DNA of 61,954 bases from JAWBMQ01 sp038828875 (GCA_038828875.1 JAWBMQ010000007.1:1-61954), one strand, 5' to 3'. Positions 35,656 to 44,257 are shown, counted from the first letter of the stretch. The notes: generated by a model not told the origin, from the sequence alone. Program-made: numbers and translations.

Positions 35656-35663
35656 TTTATAAA
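35656..35663 (+). promoter_or_regulatory. TATA box of cassette copy 2
   Basis: TTTATAAA lies 30 bp before ATG 35686, in the same sequence context as the promoter of copy 1. Confidence 0.6.
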
Positions 35664-35685
35664 TTTCAATAATATTCACTTTCTG

Positions 35686-37260
35686 ATGATAAAAATGTCA
35701 TGGAGAAAAAATATAACATTAGGGTTATTGATTCCGTTTGCATTTTTTGGATTAGAAGGTAAGGTAGAGAAAAATTATCAAGTAGAAACAAAGGATGAAT
35801 TAAAGATAGAAAAAACAATAAGTGGTTTAGAAAGTAAAGTATTTGCATTGCCAAAAATAGAATTAACGGAAGAGGCAATAGCAGCAGAATTTAAAAAAGC
35901 ACGTGATGAACATGACACATATTATTTTGATTTATATAATTATTATTTTCATCCATTATATCGTACTGAAAGAGCTGAATTCGCACTATATTTTGTTGGA
36001 ATTGGAGAATTTCTAAGTATTAGGTCTTATGAAAAATTACCGATTTTTGTTAAGGTTCCAGTATATGATCAAAATAAAAATAAAGTAGGAGAAAGATGGA
36101 TGGTTAAACTTAATGAATTTTCAAACAATGAAATTAAGAAATATATTTCAGAAGATTCGTTGTTAGTAGAAGCAGTACCATTTTTAGCAAGTTCTCTATA
36201 CTATCTTCCTGAATTGACGTATTATTATGGGGTATTCAGAATTGCGTCAGCAAATATCGCTAAGGGGTATTCAAGAGCGATGGAAGCGGTATATATGCCG
36301 TTAAAAAGGAATAAAATAAATAGTAGCATAATAAGGAATTTTGAAGTATTAATATTTGATAATCAAGAATTAAAGAATTTTTTAAATGTAATGCGCATAC
36401 AAGAGCCGAATGTAGAAGAGTTGCATTGGAGGAATTATCTTTTGTTTCTAGGAAATAAAGAATTAGCGAAGAATTACTTTAATCTAACCTTAGAGAATGT
36501 GAATTCCCCGGTGTCTTCATTTGGGAAGATGGAGAAGATATATGGATATTTATCACCAAAGTTAGTATCGATATTGAATAATTTAACGAACTTTTCAGTA
36601 TTTGAGCCGAATGCGAGATGGACGTATGATAAGTATGATCAATTTTATTCAAAGTTAAGGAGTAAGAATAAGGATTTAGAAACAATGATAGATCAATGGA
36701 TAGATAAAGAGATTTCAATTTATGGAAAGAATTTAAATCAGACTCAGATACAGAACATAAAGAACAATATGAAAGTAGCAATAGCAGTATACAATGATAA
36801 GATGAATCAGTTTGCAGAGGATTCGCTAAAGAAATTAACGAATTTTGCAAGTGAGTTTTATGTAAAGACAATAGACACACATACAGGAATAAAGTACGAG
36901 CCAGGTTTACCAGGAGCAACTCCATTGTTATCATTTTTCAAGCAATATTTTACTGCATTTAATCATATAATAGTGAATTCAGGATATAGCGAAGAGTTAA
37001 GGAAGAAATACAATCTTAGCGGAGCAATTACGTTTGAAGTATTAGGATTTTGGTTTGATGCAGAAGAATTTTACAAGACGAAGTATTTGCCTACGCTGGA
37101 GAAGGTGATGAGGAGTAATCCAGTAATTAGTTTAGAACCTTATTATTTTACTGGGAGTGAAGAGTTAAACAAGTTATGGTATGAGCATTATAAGCCATTT
37201 TATGAAAGGTATGTAAAATATCTTGATGTATATAAATTAGCAGAGCAGAAGGTGAGGTGA
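35686..37260 (+). CDS. Secreted protein A2 of a duplicated unknown family
   Basis: A 524-residue paralogue of A1 with the same signal-peptide-like start, near-identical N-terminal 55 residues and near-identical central block (about 320-380, SKLRSKNKDLETMIDQW). It conserves EELHWRNYL, YGYLSPK and GFWFDAEEFYKTKYLP. By eye it uses more G-ending and GCG/AAG/GAG codons than A1 and most neighbours. The end (GAGGTGAGGTGA) supplies the ribosome site of B2, which begins 5 bp after the A2 stop. Function unknown. Confidence 0.75.
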   Translation: MIKMSWRKNITLGLLIPFAFFGLEGKVEKNYQVETKDELKIEKTISGLESKVFALPKIELTEEAIAAEFKKARDEHDTYYFDLYNYYFHPLYRTERAEFALYFVGIGEFLSIRSYEKLPIFVKVPVYDQNKNKVGERWMVKLNEFSNNEIKKYISEDSLLVEAVPFLASSLYYLPELTYYYGVFRIASANIAKGYSRAMEAVYMPLKRNKINSSIIRNFEVLIFDNQELKNFLNVMRIQEPNVEELHWRNYLLFLGNKELAKNYFNLTLENVNSPVSSFGKMEKIYGYLSPKLVSILNNLTNFSVFEPNARWTYDKYDQFYSKLRSKNKDLETMIDQWIDKEISIYGKNLNQTQIQNIKNNMKVAIAVYNDKMNQFAEDSLKKLTNFASEFYVKTIDTHTGIKYEPGLPGATPLLSFFKQYFTAFNHIIVNSGYSEELRKKYNLSGAITFEVLGFWFDAEEFYKTKYLPTLEKVMRSNPVISLEPYYFTGSEELNKLWYEHYKPFYERYVKYLDVYKLAEQKVR

Positions 37261-37265
37261 GAAAG

Positions 37266-38810
37266 ATGAAAAATTTAAGGAAGGAATTAGTGATATTTAC
37301 AACAGTGCCATTTTTATTCTTTGGGGTTAATGATGCAGTAGAGAGGAATTACAAGAGAGAAATTCCTATAGAGAGTAAAGTTTATGCATCAGAATTTTTC
37401 TATGATTTGCATAAAGACAAGGATTTGGAGAGTAGATTAAGATATGCACAAGATTTAGCGGCACAGACGCTAAAAGTAGTAAAGAATTCGAAAGATCCCC
37501 AGATACAATTATTAAATAAATTTTTAGATACTAGTTACATAGAGAAAGTTTCAAAAGATAACAAAATTCCTTTTTCAGTAAATATGGAAGGTTTTAACAT
37601 ATCTATTGGTTTTTACAATGGCTACATAGGTTTGACAGATGAGATAAATTATGAACAATTAAAGAACAATATTCCGGTAGGAGCAGTATATAAAATAACA
37701 CTAGTAAGGAATATTACAGAAAATAGGTATTATGATATTTTAGCGAAAGCATTTCCAAGAGAGGGATTATATCCATTTGATTGGCCACTTAAAGGATATC
37801 GTGTTGAGGTAGTCTTCAAAAGGCCATATGATTATCTTACATCATTAGTGGCATTATCAAACAATGTTAAATTTTACTTTCATGTAAAGGATTATTTAAC
37901 AGAGGGTCAAAGAAAAAAGTTAGAAGAAAATGTATTCAAGACTGGAGTATTTCATGGATTAAGTTCAGCATTAATAAGATCTTACGTTTTAGTGGAAGGA
38001 GTATATAACATAGAGATGATTCATTGGGCGAACAGGGCAAATTATTTAGATATATATAGTTTTATGCATTCAAACAGCTTAGATAATGTAGTAGCAAAGA
38101 TTCAAGAAGCAAGGAAGTTTTATCAATTTCCAGATGATATAATTACGCCAGTAGAATTTTCAAATAATCCGCATAATTTGCTTTTTATAGTAGAGCAATT
38201 TTATCAATTATTGAATAAAGATTATTTAGAAGAGATAATGACAAGGACAAGAGGTGAATTTATAGATAATGATTCATTGAACAAATTAAAGCATAGTTTA
38301 GGCTATGATAATCAGAAGATAGAGGAATATTATGGGAAGTTAAGTGATCAAGCGAAATCGGATTTAGAATCATATGTTAGGAGATTTGACAAATACGGAA
38401 AGACTAATGAAGTAAAGGAGATGTTAATTTTGCTTAACTTAGAGATGGATAAATTAATGACAGGTTCATTATTAATGCTAGGGAATTTAAATTTAGGATT
38501 TTACAATGTATTAAAACCAGCAGAGAAAAAAGAATACATAAGGCAAGGGGTAAGTACAGTAAATGACATATTTAATGTTTCAGGATATGCAGATTTTAAC
38601 AAGCAAGGATTATGGTATAATGCACAGACATTCATAGTAAGGCATATGAATAATGTCAAAAATTATCATCAGAATAAGATTTTTGAATTAGAAAAAGATT
38701 TTTACTTTGGATGCGAGCATTTAGGAAATTGGAAGAGGAGATATGTGGATATAGTGTATCCAGTAATAATGGATAAAGATGCCTATGGAATTATAGAATA
38801 CATAAAGTAA
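37266..38810 (+). CDS. Secreted protein B2 of a duplicated unknown family
   Basis: A 514-residue paralogue of B1. GGTGAG ends about 5 bases before ATG 37266; a GTG at 37257 overlaps the A2 stop but is part of that ribosome site. The hydrophobic start (ELVIFTTVPFLFFGVNDAV), the IHWANRANYLD block and the last 80 residues match B1 nearly exactly, while residues about 150-235 differ strongly. Like A2, it has visibly more G-ending codons than the pair-1 genes. Function unknown. Confidence 0.75.
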   Translation: MKNLRKELVIFTTVPFLFFGVNDAVERNYKREIPIESKVYASEFFYDLHKDKDLESRLRYAQDLAAQTLKVVKNSKDPQIQLLNKFLDTSYIEKVSKDNKIPFSVNMEGFNISIGFYNGYIGLTDEINYEQLKNNIPVGAVYKITLVRNITENRYYDILAKAFPREGLYPFDWPLKGYRVEVVFKRPYDYLTSLVALSNNVKFYFHVKDYLTEGQRKKLEENVFKTGVFHGLSSALIRSYVLVEGVYNIEMIHWANRANYLDIYSFMHSNSLDNVVAKIQEARKFYQFPDDIITPVEFSNNPHNLLFIVEQFYQLLNKDYLEEIMTRTRGEFIDNDSLNKLKHSLGYDNQKIEEYYGKLSDQAKSDLESYVRRFDKYGKTNEVKEMLILLNLEMDKLMTGSLLMLGNLNLGFYNVLKPAEKKEYIRQGVSTVNDIFNVSGYADFNKQGLWYNAQTFIVRHMNNVKNYHQNKIFELEKDFYFGCEHLGNWKRRYVDIVYPVIMDKDAYGIIEYIK

Positions 38811-38864
38811 AATTTTCAGAATTTTTTTCAATATATTTTTAAATTTTCTATTCTTTTTTCTTTT

Positions 38865-39230
38865 ATGGCAACCTTAATAATTTTAGCAACAACAGGAAAA
38901 GGTGCATGGAATAGAATTTTTAAGTTGCTTAATGTGTTTGATTGGGAAAAAGTTTTAGTTATTACTAACAAATTCGGTTATGAAAAGTTGGAATTCAAAG
39001 AAAGTAAAGTAGAAAAAATAGAAATAAATTTTAATGCACCATATGATTATGTAATAAATGAGATTAAAGAAAAATTGAAGAATTATAATTTAACTGAAGT
39101 TGCTTTGAACATTTCTTCAGGAGAAGGAAAAGAGCATGTAGCTTTAATTGTAGCATTAATAAAATTAGGAGTGAGTTTACAATTTGTGGATTTAGAAGAC
39201 AATGAATTAAAGATAATAGGAAATGATTAA
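38865..39230 (+). CDS. Small Rossmann-like protein resembling a CARF domain (gene C)
   Basis: A 121-residue single-domain alpha/beta protein. The first strand LIILATTGKGAWNRIFKLL and the C-terminal pattern ALNISSGEGKEHVALIVALI followed by SLQFVDL resemble the two ligand-facing motifs of CARF domains (a strand with a Gly loop, then N-[I/L]-[T/S]-G-G-T-K). CARF domains bind cyclic oligoadenylates or nucleotides in CRISPR type III and other defence systems. No effector domain is fused and no CRISPR array lies in the window, so the ligand and role are open. A truncated copy lies at 35558. It overlaps the convergent gene at 39227 by 4 bp. Confidence 0.45.
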   Translation: MATLIILATTGKGAWNRIFKLLNVFDWEKVLVITNKFGYEKLEFKESKVEKIEINFNAPYDYVINEIKEKLKNYNLTEVALNISSGEGKEHVALIVALIKLGVSLQFVDLEDNELKIIGND

Positions 39231-39832
39231 TTTTTTCCGTAATATTCTCTTATAGTTTCAATAACCGAATCCTCTAGATGTTGGTTTTTGTTAGAAATTC
39301 CAATTATGTATATATTTTTACCATCAGTTTTGTAGAAAATTCTTGCTCCGTTTCTACTTCTAGCATAAAAAACTCCTTTTGTTCCTTTTAACATTTTATC
39401 TCCTAATTCAGGAGAGTATTTTCCATTTATTGGTTGACTTTGAAGTCCGTAAAACTCTTTAGTTACTGTATCTAAAACATCTCTTCTAAAATTGTAATCT
39501 TCCATTAACTTTTGAGCGATTTTTCTTAAAGATTTTACTTCCATAGCATTGTAAATTGAACCATTGTTAGTTGAAACCCATTGATCTAATTCAGCAAGGT
39601 TATATTTTTTTACAATATCTTCTAAATTAAATTCTTCTTTGTATTTTGCTAACAAAATTAATAAAACAAAAGAAAGAGTGAAAAATATTAAAGACAAAGG
39701 ATTAAAAGATTGATCTAGATTTAGCATTACGAAATTTCCAGTTATTGATTCTATGCTATTTGCAACAGAAACCAAAAAACCAAGCACAAGAAAACCAATT
39801 ACCAAACTTTTCAAAAATAAAATTTTTTTCAT
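39227..39832 (-). CDS. Membrane protein with RelE-like C-terminal segment
   Basis: A 201-residue protein: two N-terminal membrane helices (about 5-25 and 40-58) with a short loop between them, a helical middle (AMEVKSLRKIAQKLMEDY), and a C-terminal beta-rich segment GVFYARSRNGARIFYKTDG then IYIIGISNKNQ, with a final helix. The last part resembles the core sheet of RelE/ParE-type proteins, but without clear catalytic residues. I chose ATG 39832 over TTG 39853. It converges with gene C with a 4-bp overlap. A membrane-tethered toxin-like domain is only a suggestion. Confidence 0.45.
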   Translation of the reverse strand: MKKILFLKSLVIGFLVLGFLVSVANSIESITGNFVMLNLDQSFNPLSLIFFTLSFVLLILLAKYKEEFNLEDIVKKYNLAELDQWVSTNNGSIYNAMEVKSLRKIAQKLMEDYNFRRDVLDTVTKEFYGLQSQPINGKYSPELGDKMLKGTKGVFYARSRNGARIFYKTDGKNIYIIGISNKNQHLEDSVIETIREYYGKN

Positions 39833-39927
39833 ATTAAAATATTGACTTTTCAATTTAAAAAACTTTTTGTTTTTATAAAAAAAACTATTTTTTAGTTAAA
39901 AGTGGATGATTTATTTGAATATATTGT

Positions 39928-39947
39928 AAAAGATTTGATAATCTTTT
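39928..39947. promoter_or_regulatory. Inverted repeat at the ribonucleotide reductase promoter
   Basis: AAAAGATT (39928-39935) and AATCTTTT (39940-39947) form a perfect 8-bp inverted repeat with a 4-bp spacer. It runs into the TATA-like TTTTTAAA (39944-39951) about 35 bp before ATG 39986. This is a typical operator position in archaea, where a bound repressor would block TBP/TFB. Confidence 0.4.
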
Positions 39948-39985
39948 TAAACTAAGAAAGAAAAATTTGGAAAGAGGGGTTAAAA

Positions 39986-42601
39986 ATGGATTCTTATAAT
40001 TTACCTAAAAAAATTATTAAGCGTGATGGTTCTATTGTAGATTTTGATATTGAGAGAATTAAGTTAAGTATTACAAAGGCTATGCAAGCAGTGTCTAAAT
40101 ATGATGAAAAAAATTTAGATTTGGTTGTGAATGAAATATTGAAGATAATTGAAAATGTTTTTGATTCAAAAAAAGAACCTACTGTAGAAGAACTTCAAGA
40201 TATTATTGAATTGGTTTTAATGAAAAAAGGATTTTTTGAAGTTGCTAAGGCATATATTCTTTATAGAAATGAAAAAGCTAAACTTAGAGAAGAAAAGAGG
40301 AAGGTTTTAAATAAATCTACTGAATTAGATAATGTAGAAAAAAAATTTTCATTAAACGCTTTAAAGGTTTTGGCTAGCAGATATTTGATAAAAAACGCTG
40401 AGGGAAAAATCGTAGAAAGTTTGCATGAATTGTTCACGAGAGTTGCAATAACAGCTACTTTAGCAGAATTTCTTTATGATGAAAAGGTTTTTTCTAAAAA
40501 TAGCAATGTAGATAAAAATGAATTAGAAATAATTAAAACTTATTATCAAAATTACGAGCAATATGACAATTTTTTGAAATATGATCAATTTTCTCTTAAT
40601 AAATATCATTTTCAAAGATTAATGTATGCATTTAAAAGGCTTTATGAAAAAGGAAAAATTAAAATAACAGTGGATGAATTTTTTGATTTATTTAAAAATC
40701 ATTATTTTGACAAATATTCAGATTTTACAAAAAAATTAATTGAGTTGATGGAAAATCAAGATTTTATGCCAAACACGCCTGCGTTAGTTAATGCAGGAAG
40801 ACGTTTAGGAATGTTAAGTGCATGTTTTACTTTAGATATTGAAGATGATATTGAAAGTATAATGAAAACAGCAAGAGATGTTGCTTTAATTCAGAAAATG
40901 GGAGGAGGTACGGGAATAAATTTCTCAAAGCTAAGACCTAAAGATGATGTTGTTGCTTCTACAAGTGGTGTTGCTTCAGGACCAATTTCTTTTATAAAGA
41001 TGATTGATTCAGTTTCTGAAGTTATTAAACAAGGAGGAGTAAGAAGAGCTGCAAATATGGGAATTTTAGAAGTTTGGCATCCAGATATTGAAAGCTTCAT
41101 TAAAATGAAAGAAGTTGATGGAACTTTTGTAAATTTTAATATTTCAGTAGGTTTGAATGAGGATTTTTTCAAATCTTTAAAAGATGGAAAAACGTATTTT
41201 TTAATAAATCCTAGAAATAAGGCAATAGTTAAGGAAGAAAATCCTGAAACTATCTTAAATTTGATCTCATATTATGCATGGTTAATTGCAGATCCTGGTG
41301 TTTTATTTTTTGATAATATCAATAAGAGAAATGTTCTAAAAAAGGCAAGAAAAAGAGAAATTCGAGTAACTAATCCGTGTGGTGAAGAACCCTTGTATGA
41401 ATATGAATCTTGTAATTTAGCAAGCATAAACCTTTCTAATTTCGTAATTAATGGTAGTTTTGATTGGAAACGATTTAATCAAGTTACTAAAATTGTTGCT
41501 AGGGCTTTAGAAAATATGATAGAAGTTAACAATTATCCAATTCCTGAAATAGAAAAAGCTACTTTAGAGACTAGAAGGATTGGAGTAGGAATTATGGGAT
41601 TAGCTGATGCATTATATAAGCTTAAACTTAAATATAATTCTCAACAAGGATATGAATTTATGAAATTAATTAGTGAAAATTTAACATATTATTCTTTTGA
41701 GGAAAGTGTTGAATTGGCTAAAGAGAGAGAGCCCTTTGATTTATTTTATGATTCTGATTATGTAAATGGAGAATTACCGATAGAAGGATATTATCATAAA
41801 TCTGAATGGTCTCTTGATTGGGATAAATTGGTAGAAAAAATAAAAATTTACGGTATTAGAAATGCAATGGTTACTACTTGTCCACCGACTGGAAGTATAA
41901 GCATGATTGCAGATTGTAGCTCAGGAATTGAACCTAATTTTGCGTTGGTATTTAAAAAATCAGTGAGTGTTGGAGAATTTTATTATGTTAATCCTATATT
42001 GGAAAAAGAGCTTAGATTAAGAAATCTTTATAATGATGAAGTTTTGAAAAAGATTTCAGATAACAAAGGTTCTTTACAGGGTTTAAATTTGGATAAAGAG
42101 CTTGAAGAAATTTTTGTTACAGCTATGGATATTCATTGGTTCGATCATATTTATGCTCAAGCAATAATGCAGAGATGGATCACGGATAGTATTTCAAAAA
42201 CGATAAATATGAAAAATGAAGTTAAGGTAGATGATGTAAAAGCAGCTTATCTTTTTGCATATCTTTTAGGTTGTAAAGGAGTTACAGTTTATAGAGATGG
42301 TTCTAAGTATGGCCAAGTTTTGGTTACTGAAGGTAATAAACAGATGTTTGATTTAGAGATTTCAGAGCATGGAAAGAAAGTTATTAAAGAGTTGATCAAT
42401 CTAAACAAATGGATTGAAAAATACATTAACCTTGATGATTTGATTTCTCCAGCTAAAAATAAATCTTTAAATTTATATATTAATATTGCTAAGAATAGTA
42501 ATGAAGAAGAGCGTTGTCCTGTATGTAAAGGAAAGTTGATTACTGAAAGTGGCTGTGTAAAATGCATAGAATGCGGTTGGAGCAAATGTTTAACTAGTTA
42601 G
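39986..42601 (+). CDS. nrdJ: Adenosylcobalamin-dependent (class II) ribonucleotide reductase
   Basis: An 871-residue enzyme reducing ribonucleotides to deoxyribonucleotides. An ATP-cone (about 1-95, KIIKRDGSIVDFD) gives allosteric control. Core motifs: MPNTPALVNAGRR, LSACFTLDI (Cys280), KMGGGTGINFSKLRP, TNPCGEEPL with radical-site Cys465, ESCNLASINL (Cys476), and CPPTGSISMIADCSSGIEP. A C-terminal zinc ribbon (CPVC ... CVKCIECGW) may present the reductant cysteines. There is no intein. GAGGGG precedes ATG 39986, and an inverted repeat overlaps the promoter. The cobalamin adenosyltransferase gene follows 8 bp downstream, which matches the B12 cofactor requirement. Confidence 0.93.
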   Translation: MDSYNLPKKIIKRDGSIVDFDIERIKLSITKAMQAVSKYDEKNLDLVVNEILKIIENVFDSKKEPTVEELQDIIELVLMKKGFFEVAKAYILYRNEKAKLREEKRKVLNKSTELDNVEKKFSLNALKVLASRYLIKNAEGKIVESLHELFTRVAITATLAEFLYDEKVFSKNSNVDKNELEIIKTYYQNYEQYDNFLKYDQFSLNKYHFQRLMYAFKRLYEKGKIKITVDEFFDLFKNHYFDKYSDFTKKLIELMENQDFMPNTPALVNAGRRLGMLSACFTLDIEDDIESIMKTARDVALIQKMGGGTGINFSKLRPKDDVVASTSGVASGPISFIKMIDSVSEVIKQGGVRRAANMGILEVWHPDIESFIKMKEVDGTFVNFNISVGLNEDFFKSLKDGKTYFLINPRNKAIVKEENPETILNLISYYAWLIADPGVLFFDNINKRNVLKKARKREIRVTNPCGEEPLYEYESCNLASINLSNFVINGSFDWKRFNQVTKIVARALENMIEVNNYPIPEIEKATLETRRIGVGIMGLADALYKLKLKYNSQQGYEFMKLISENLTYYSFEESVELAKEREPFDLFYDSDYVNGELPIEGYYHKSEWSLDWDKLVEKIKIYGIRNAMVTTCPPTGSISMIADCSSGIEPNFALVFKKSVSVGEFYYVNPILEKELRLRNLYNDEVLKKISDNKGSLQGLNLDKELEEIFVTAMDIHWFDHIYAQAIMQRWITDSISKTINMKNEVKVDDVKAAYLFAYLLGCKGVTVYRDGSKYGQVLVTEGNKQMFDLEISEHGKKVIKELINLNKWIEKYINLDDLISPAKNKSLNLYINIAKNSNEEERCPVCKGKLITESGCVKCIECGWSKCLTS

Positions 42602-42609
42602 GTGAATAA

Positions 42610-43116
42610 ATGATTTTAATTTACACAGGAAACGGAAAAGGTAAAACGAGTGCAGCAATTGGAACTGCAATAAGATCTTTGGGGTATAATAGAAAAATTC
42701 TATTTGTTCAATTTTTCAAAGCTCAATTCTCAGGAGAGATTAATGTTCTTAAAGACCTTAATGTTGATCTTCTTAGAGATGGTACTTTAGAATTTGTAAA
42801 TAAGAAAAACTTAGAAGAAAACAAAGTTAAGGCTAGAAGACTTTTAGAAATTGTTCAAAACAAACATAATGAAAAAGAATACGATTTGATCGTGTTAGAT
42901 GAATTTACTTACTTAATAAATTTTGAAATTTTGAATTCTTCTGATGCTATCTCTTTCTTGAGAAAACTTATTTCAGTTAAAGATTGTGATATAATTATTA
43001 CAGGTAGAAATGCACATGATGAGCTAATTGAAATTGCAGATTTAGTAACAGAAATGAAAGAGATCAAACATCCTTTCAAAAAAGGAGTTCCAGCAAAAGA
43101 AGGCATAGATTTTTAG
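42610..43116 (+). CDS. cobO: Cob(I)alamin adenosyltransferase (CobA/BtuR type)
   Basis: A 168-residue P-loop enzyme that transfers the adenosyl group of ATP to cob(I)alamin. It has the inverted-topology P-loop YTGNGKGKTSAA (about 5-16), FVQFFKAQFSGEI, DLIVLDEFTYLINF, IIITGRNAHDELIEIADLV, and the C-terminal HPFKKGVPAKEGIDF typical of this family. It is slightly short at the N-terminus compared with bacterial CobA. It lies 8 bp after nrdJ and so would supply adenosylcobalamin to the reductase; GGTGAA precedes its ATG. Confidence 0.92.
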   Translation: MILIYTGNGKGKTSAAIGTAIRSLGYNRKILFVQFFKAQFSGEINVLKDLNVDLLRDGTLEFVNKKNLEENKVKARRLLEIVQNKHNEKEYDLIVLDEFTYLINFEILNSSDAISFLRKLISVKDCDIIITGRNAHDELIEIADLVTEMKEIKHPFKKGVPAKEGIDF

Positions 43117-43166
43117 ATTTCAAAATCAAAAAATTTAAATATTATAACTACTAAGTAGTAATTAAT

Positions 43167-43715
43167 ATGATCGAAGAAAAAATCTATCAAAAAGGTCCTG
43201 TAGAAAAACCATTAAATTTTGATTTAGAATCATTGATAAAGTCTTTTCCAGAGAATACTTCTTTAGAAAAAGTTAAACATGAAACAGATGTGATTCATAA
43301 TCATTGCATAAATCAGATTTATGATAGGTTGAACTGTGTTAAGAAAGGTATGGTATTTAAAAATTTAAATTATTATTTTGATAATGTAAATAATAAAGGA
43401 GAATTAGATTTTGCGTGGTATGATCCTGAAAAAAAGCGTGCATTAATCGTTGAAGTGAAAGGCAAAGAGAATGATAAAAAAAGAAGAAAAGCTAGAGAGC
43501 AGCTTTTGAAAGATTTAATTTACTTGATGCAAAATTATGAAATTGAAAGAGCATTGTTAGTTTCTGCGTATTATGATGAAATAAGAAATAAATATTACGT
43601 TAGAAGTGAATTTTTTTATAATAAAGGAATTATTCGAGATTTAGCTAGTGGAAATCGGTTTTTAATTGATGATAAATATTCTCCTGATTATGTTTACGAT
43701 AAATCACATTGGTGA
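43167..43715 (+). CDS. PD-(D/E)XK nuclease-like protein 1
   Basis: A 182-residue protein with a PD-(D/E)XK core: GELDFAWYD (Asp81), a strand and loop, then ALIVEVKGK (Glu96, Lys98), followed by a helix with REQLLKDLIYLMQ, as in Holliday-junction-resolvase/RecB-like folds. These residues bind metal and cut DNA in active family members. TATA-like TTTAAATATTATAA lies just upstream of ATG 43167. The next gene is a paralogue in GTGA overlap. The DNA target and process are unknown; repair or defence are both possible. Confidence 0.65.
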   Translation: MIEEKIYQKGPVEKPLNFDLESLIKSFPENTSLEKVKHETDVIHNHCINQIYDRLNCVKKGMVFKNLNYYFDNVNNKGELDFAWYDPEKKRALIVEVKGKENDKKRRKAREQLLKDLIYLMQNYEIERALLVSAYYDEIRNKYYVRSEFFYNKGIIRDLASGNRFLIDDKYSPDYVYDKSHW

Positions 43716-44248
43716 TAACAACGAGAATAAATCAAAATATAGTAGATAAAATAATGAAAACAAAGGATGCAGAAGTAAGGCATAACCTTTTGATAGATGG
43801 TTTAAAAGAGAGATTAGAACATATTGCATTATCTCATAATTCTTTAGAAAAGATAATCTTTGGTTCAACAGAAGAGTTTATGCTTTCATCTATGAGAAAA
43901 GGTGAAGTTGATCTTTACTACGTTGATTTGGAAAAAAAATATGCAGTTGTTGTAGAAGTTAAATCTACTCAAAAAGAAAGTAAAGAAAATTATGCAAGAT
44001 TTCAGTTATTGAAAGATATTGAATATTTAAAAAAGAAATACGGAATTGAGGAAGTTTGGTGTTTTAGTGCTTTCGTTAATTATGATCGAAATTCAAAAGG
44101 TGTACTAGTACATCCCGAGGTTAAATTAGAATTCCATTCCAATAAAAATGGAATTTATGATTTTATGAAAAAAAATTATATTAATAAAAATTTTAAAAAT
44201 TTTGATGATTTTGATTACTCTCATTTTATGAATTATTGTAAAGCATAG
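43712..44248 (+). CDS. PD-(D/E)XK nuclease-like protein 2
   Basis: A 178-residue paralogue of the preceding gene: KGEVDLYYVDLEKKYAVVVEVKS gives Asp67, Glu82 and Lys84, followed by a FQLLKDIEYLKKKYG helix equivalent to that of protein 1. The start is GTG 43712, whose last two bases begin the upstream TGA stop (GTGA), so translation is coupled; a TTG at 43709 is the alternative. Two adjacent, diverged nuclease-like subunits suggest a heteromer. The C-terminal 50 residues are Asn/Phe-rich and not shared. Confidence 0.62.
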   Translation: MITTRINQNIVDKIMKTKDAEVRHNLLIDGLKERLEHIALSHNSLEKIIFGSTEEFMLSSMRKGEVDLYYVDLEKKYAVVVEVKSTQKESKENYARFQLLKDIEYLKKKYGIEEVWCFSAFVNYDRNSKGVLVHPEVKLEFHSNKNGIYDFMKKNYINKNFKNFDDFDYSHFMNYCKA

Positions 44249-44257
44249 GTGTTTATT

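Larger units (their letters stand above)
32297..39236 (+). repeat. Tandem duplication of a two-to-three-gene secreted-protein cassette
   Basis: Copy 1 is promoter 32297, gene A1 (32327), gene B1 (33976) and a relic of gene C (35558-35622). Copy 2 is promoter 35656, gene A2 (35686), gene B2 (37266) and intact gene C (38865). The two promoters share TTTATAAATTTCAA and CTTTCTGATGATAA. Near-identical blocks are 32342-32490 with 35701-35849, about 33371-33554 with 36640-36824, about 34708-34925 with 37995-38212, and about 35278-35523 with 38564-38810. Between the blocks the proteins differ strongly. Confidence 0.85.

Noticed and set aside
36479..36934. A 151-codon minus-strand frame opposite A2
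   Set aside because: It overlaps the conserved central block of A2, and its composition (Leu/Ser/His-rich) is that of a complement; the same shadow appears opposite A1 for the same reason.
32297..39230. Repeat blocks as a CRISPR array
   Set aside because: The repeats are 150-250 bp segments inside genes, not short evenly spaced repeats.
40891..41172. Minus-strand frame opposite the ribonucleotide reductase
   Set aside because: Complement of the conserved GGGTGINFS region; no independent support.
42610..43116. Generic P-loop ATPase or RecA-like protein
   Set aside because: The TGNGKGKTSA loop, VQFFKAQFSGEI and the C-terminal HPF...GIDF pattern are specific to cobalamin adenosyltransferase, and nrdJ context agrees.
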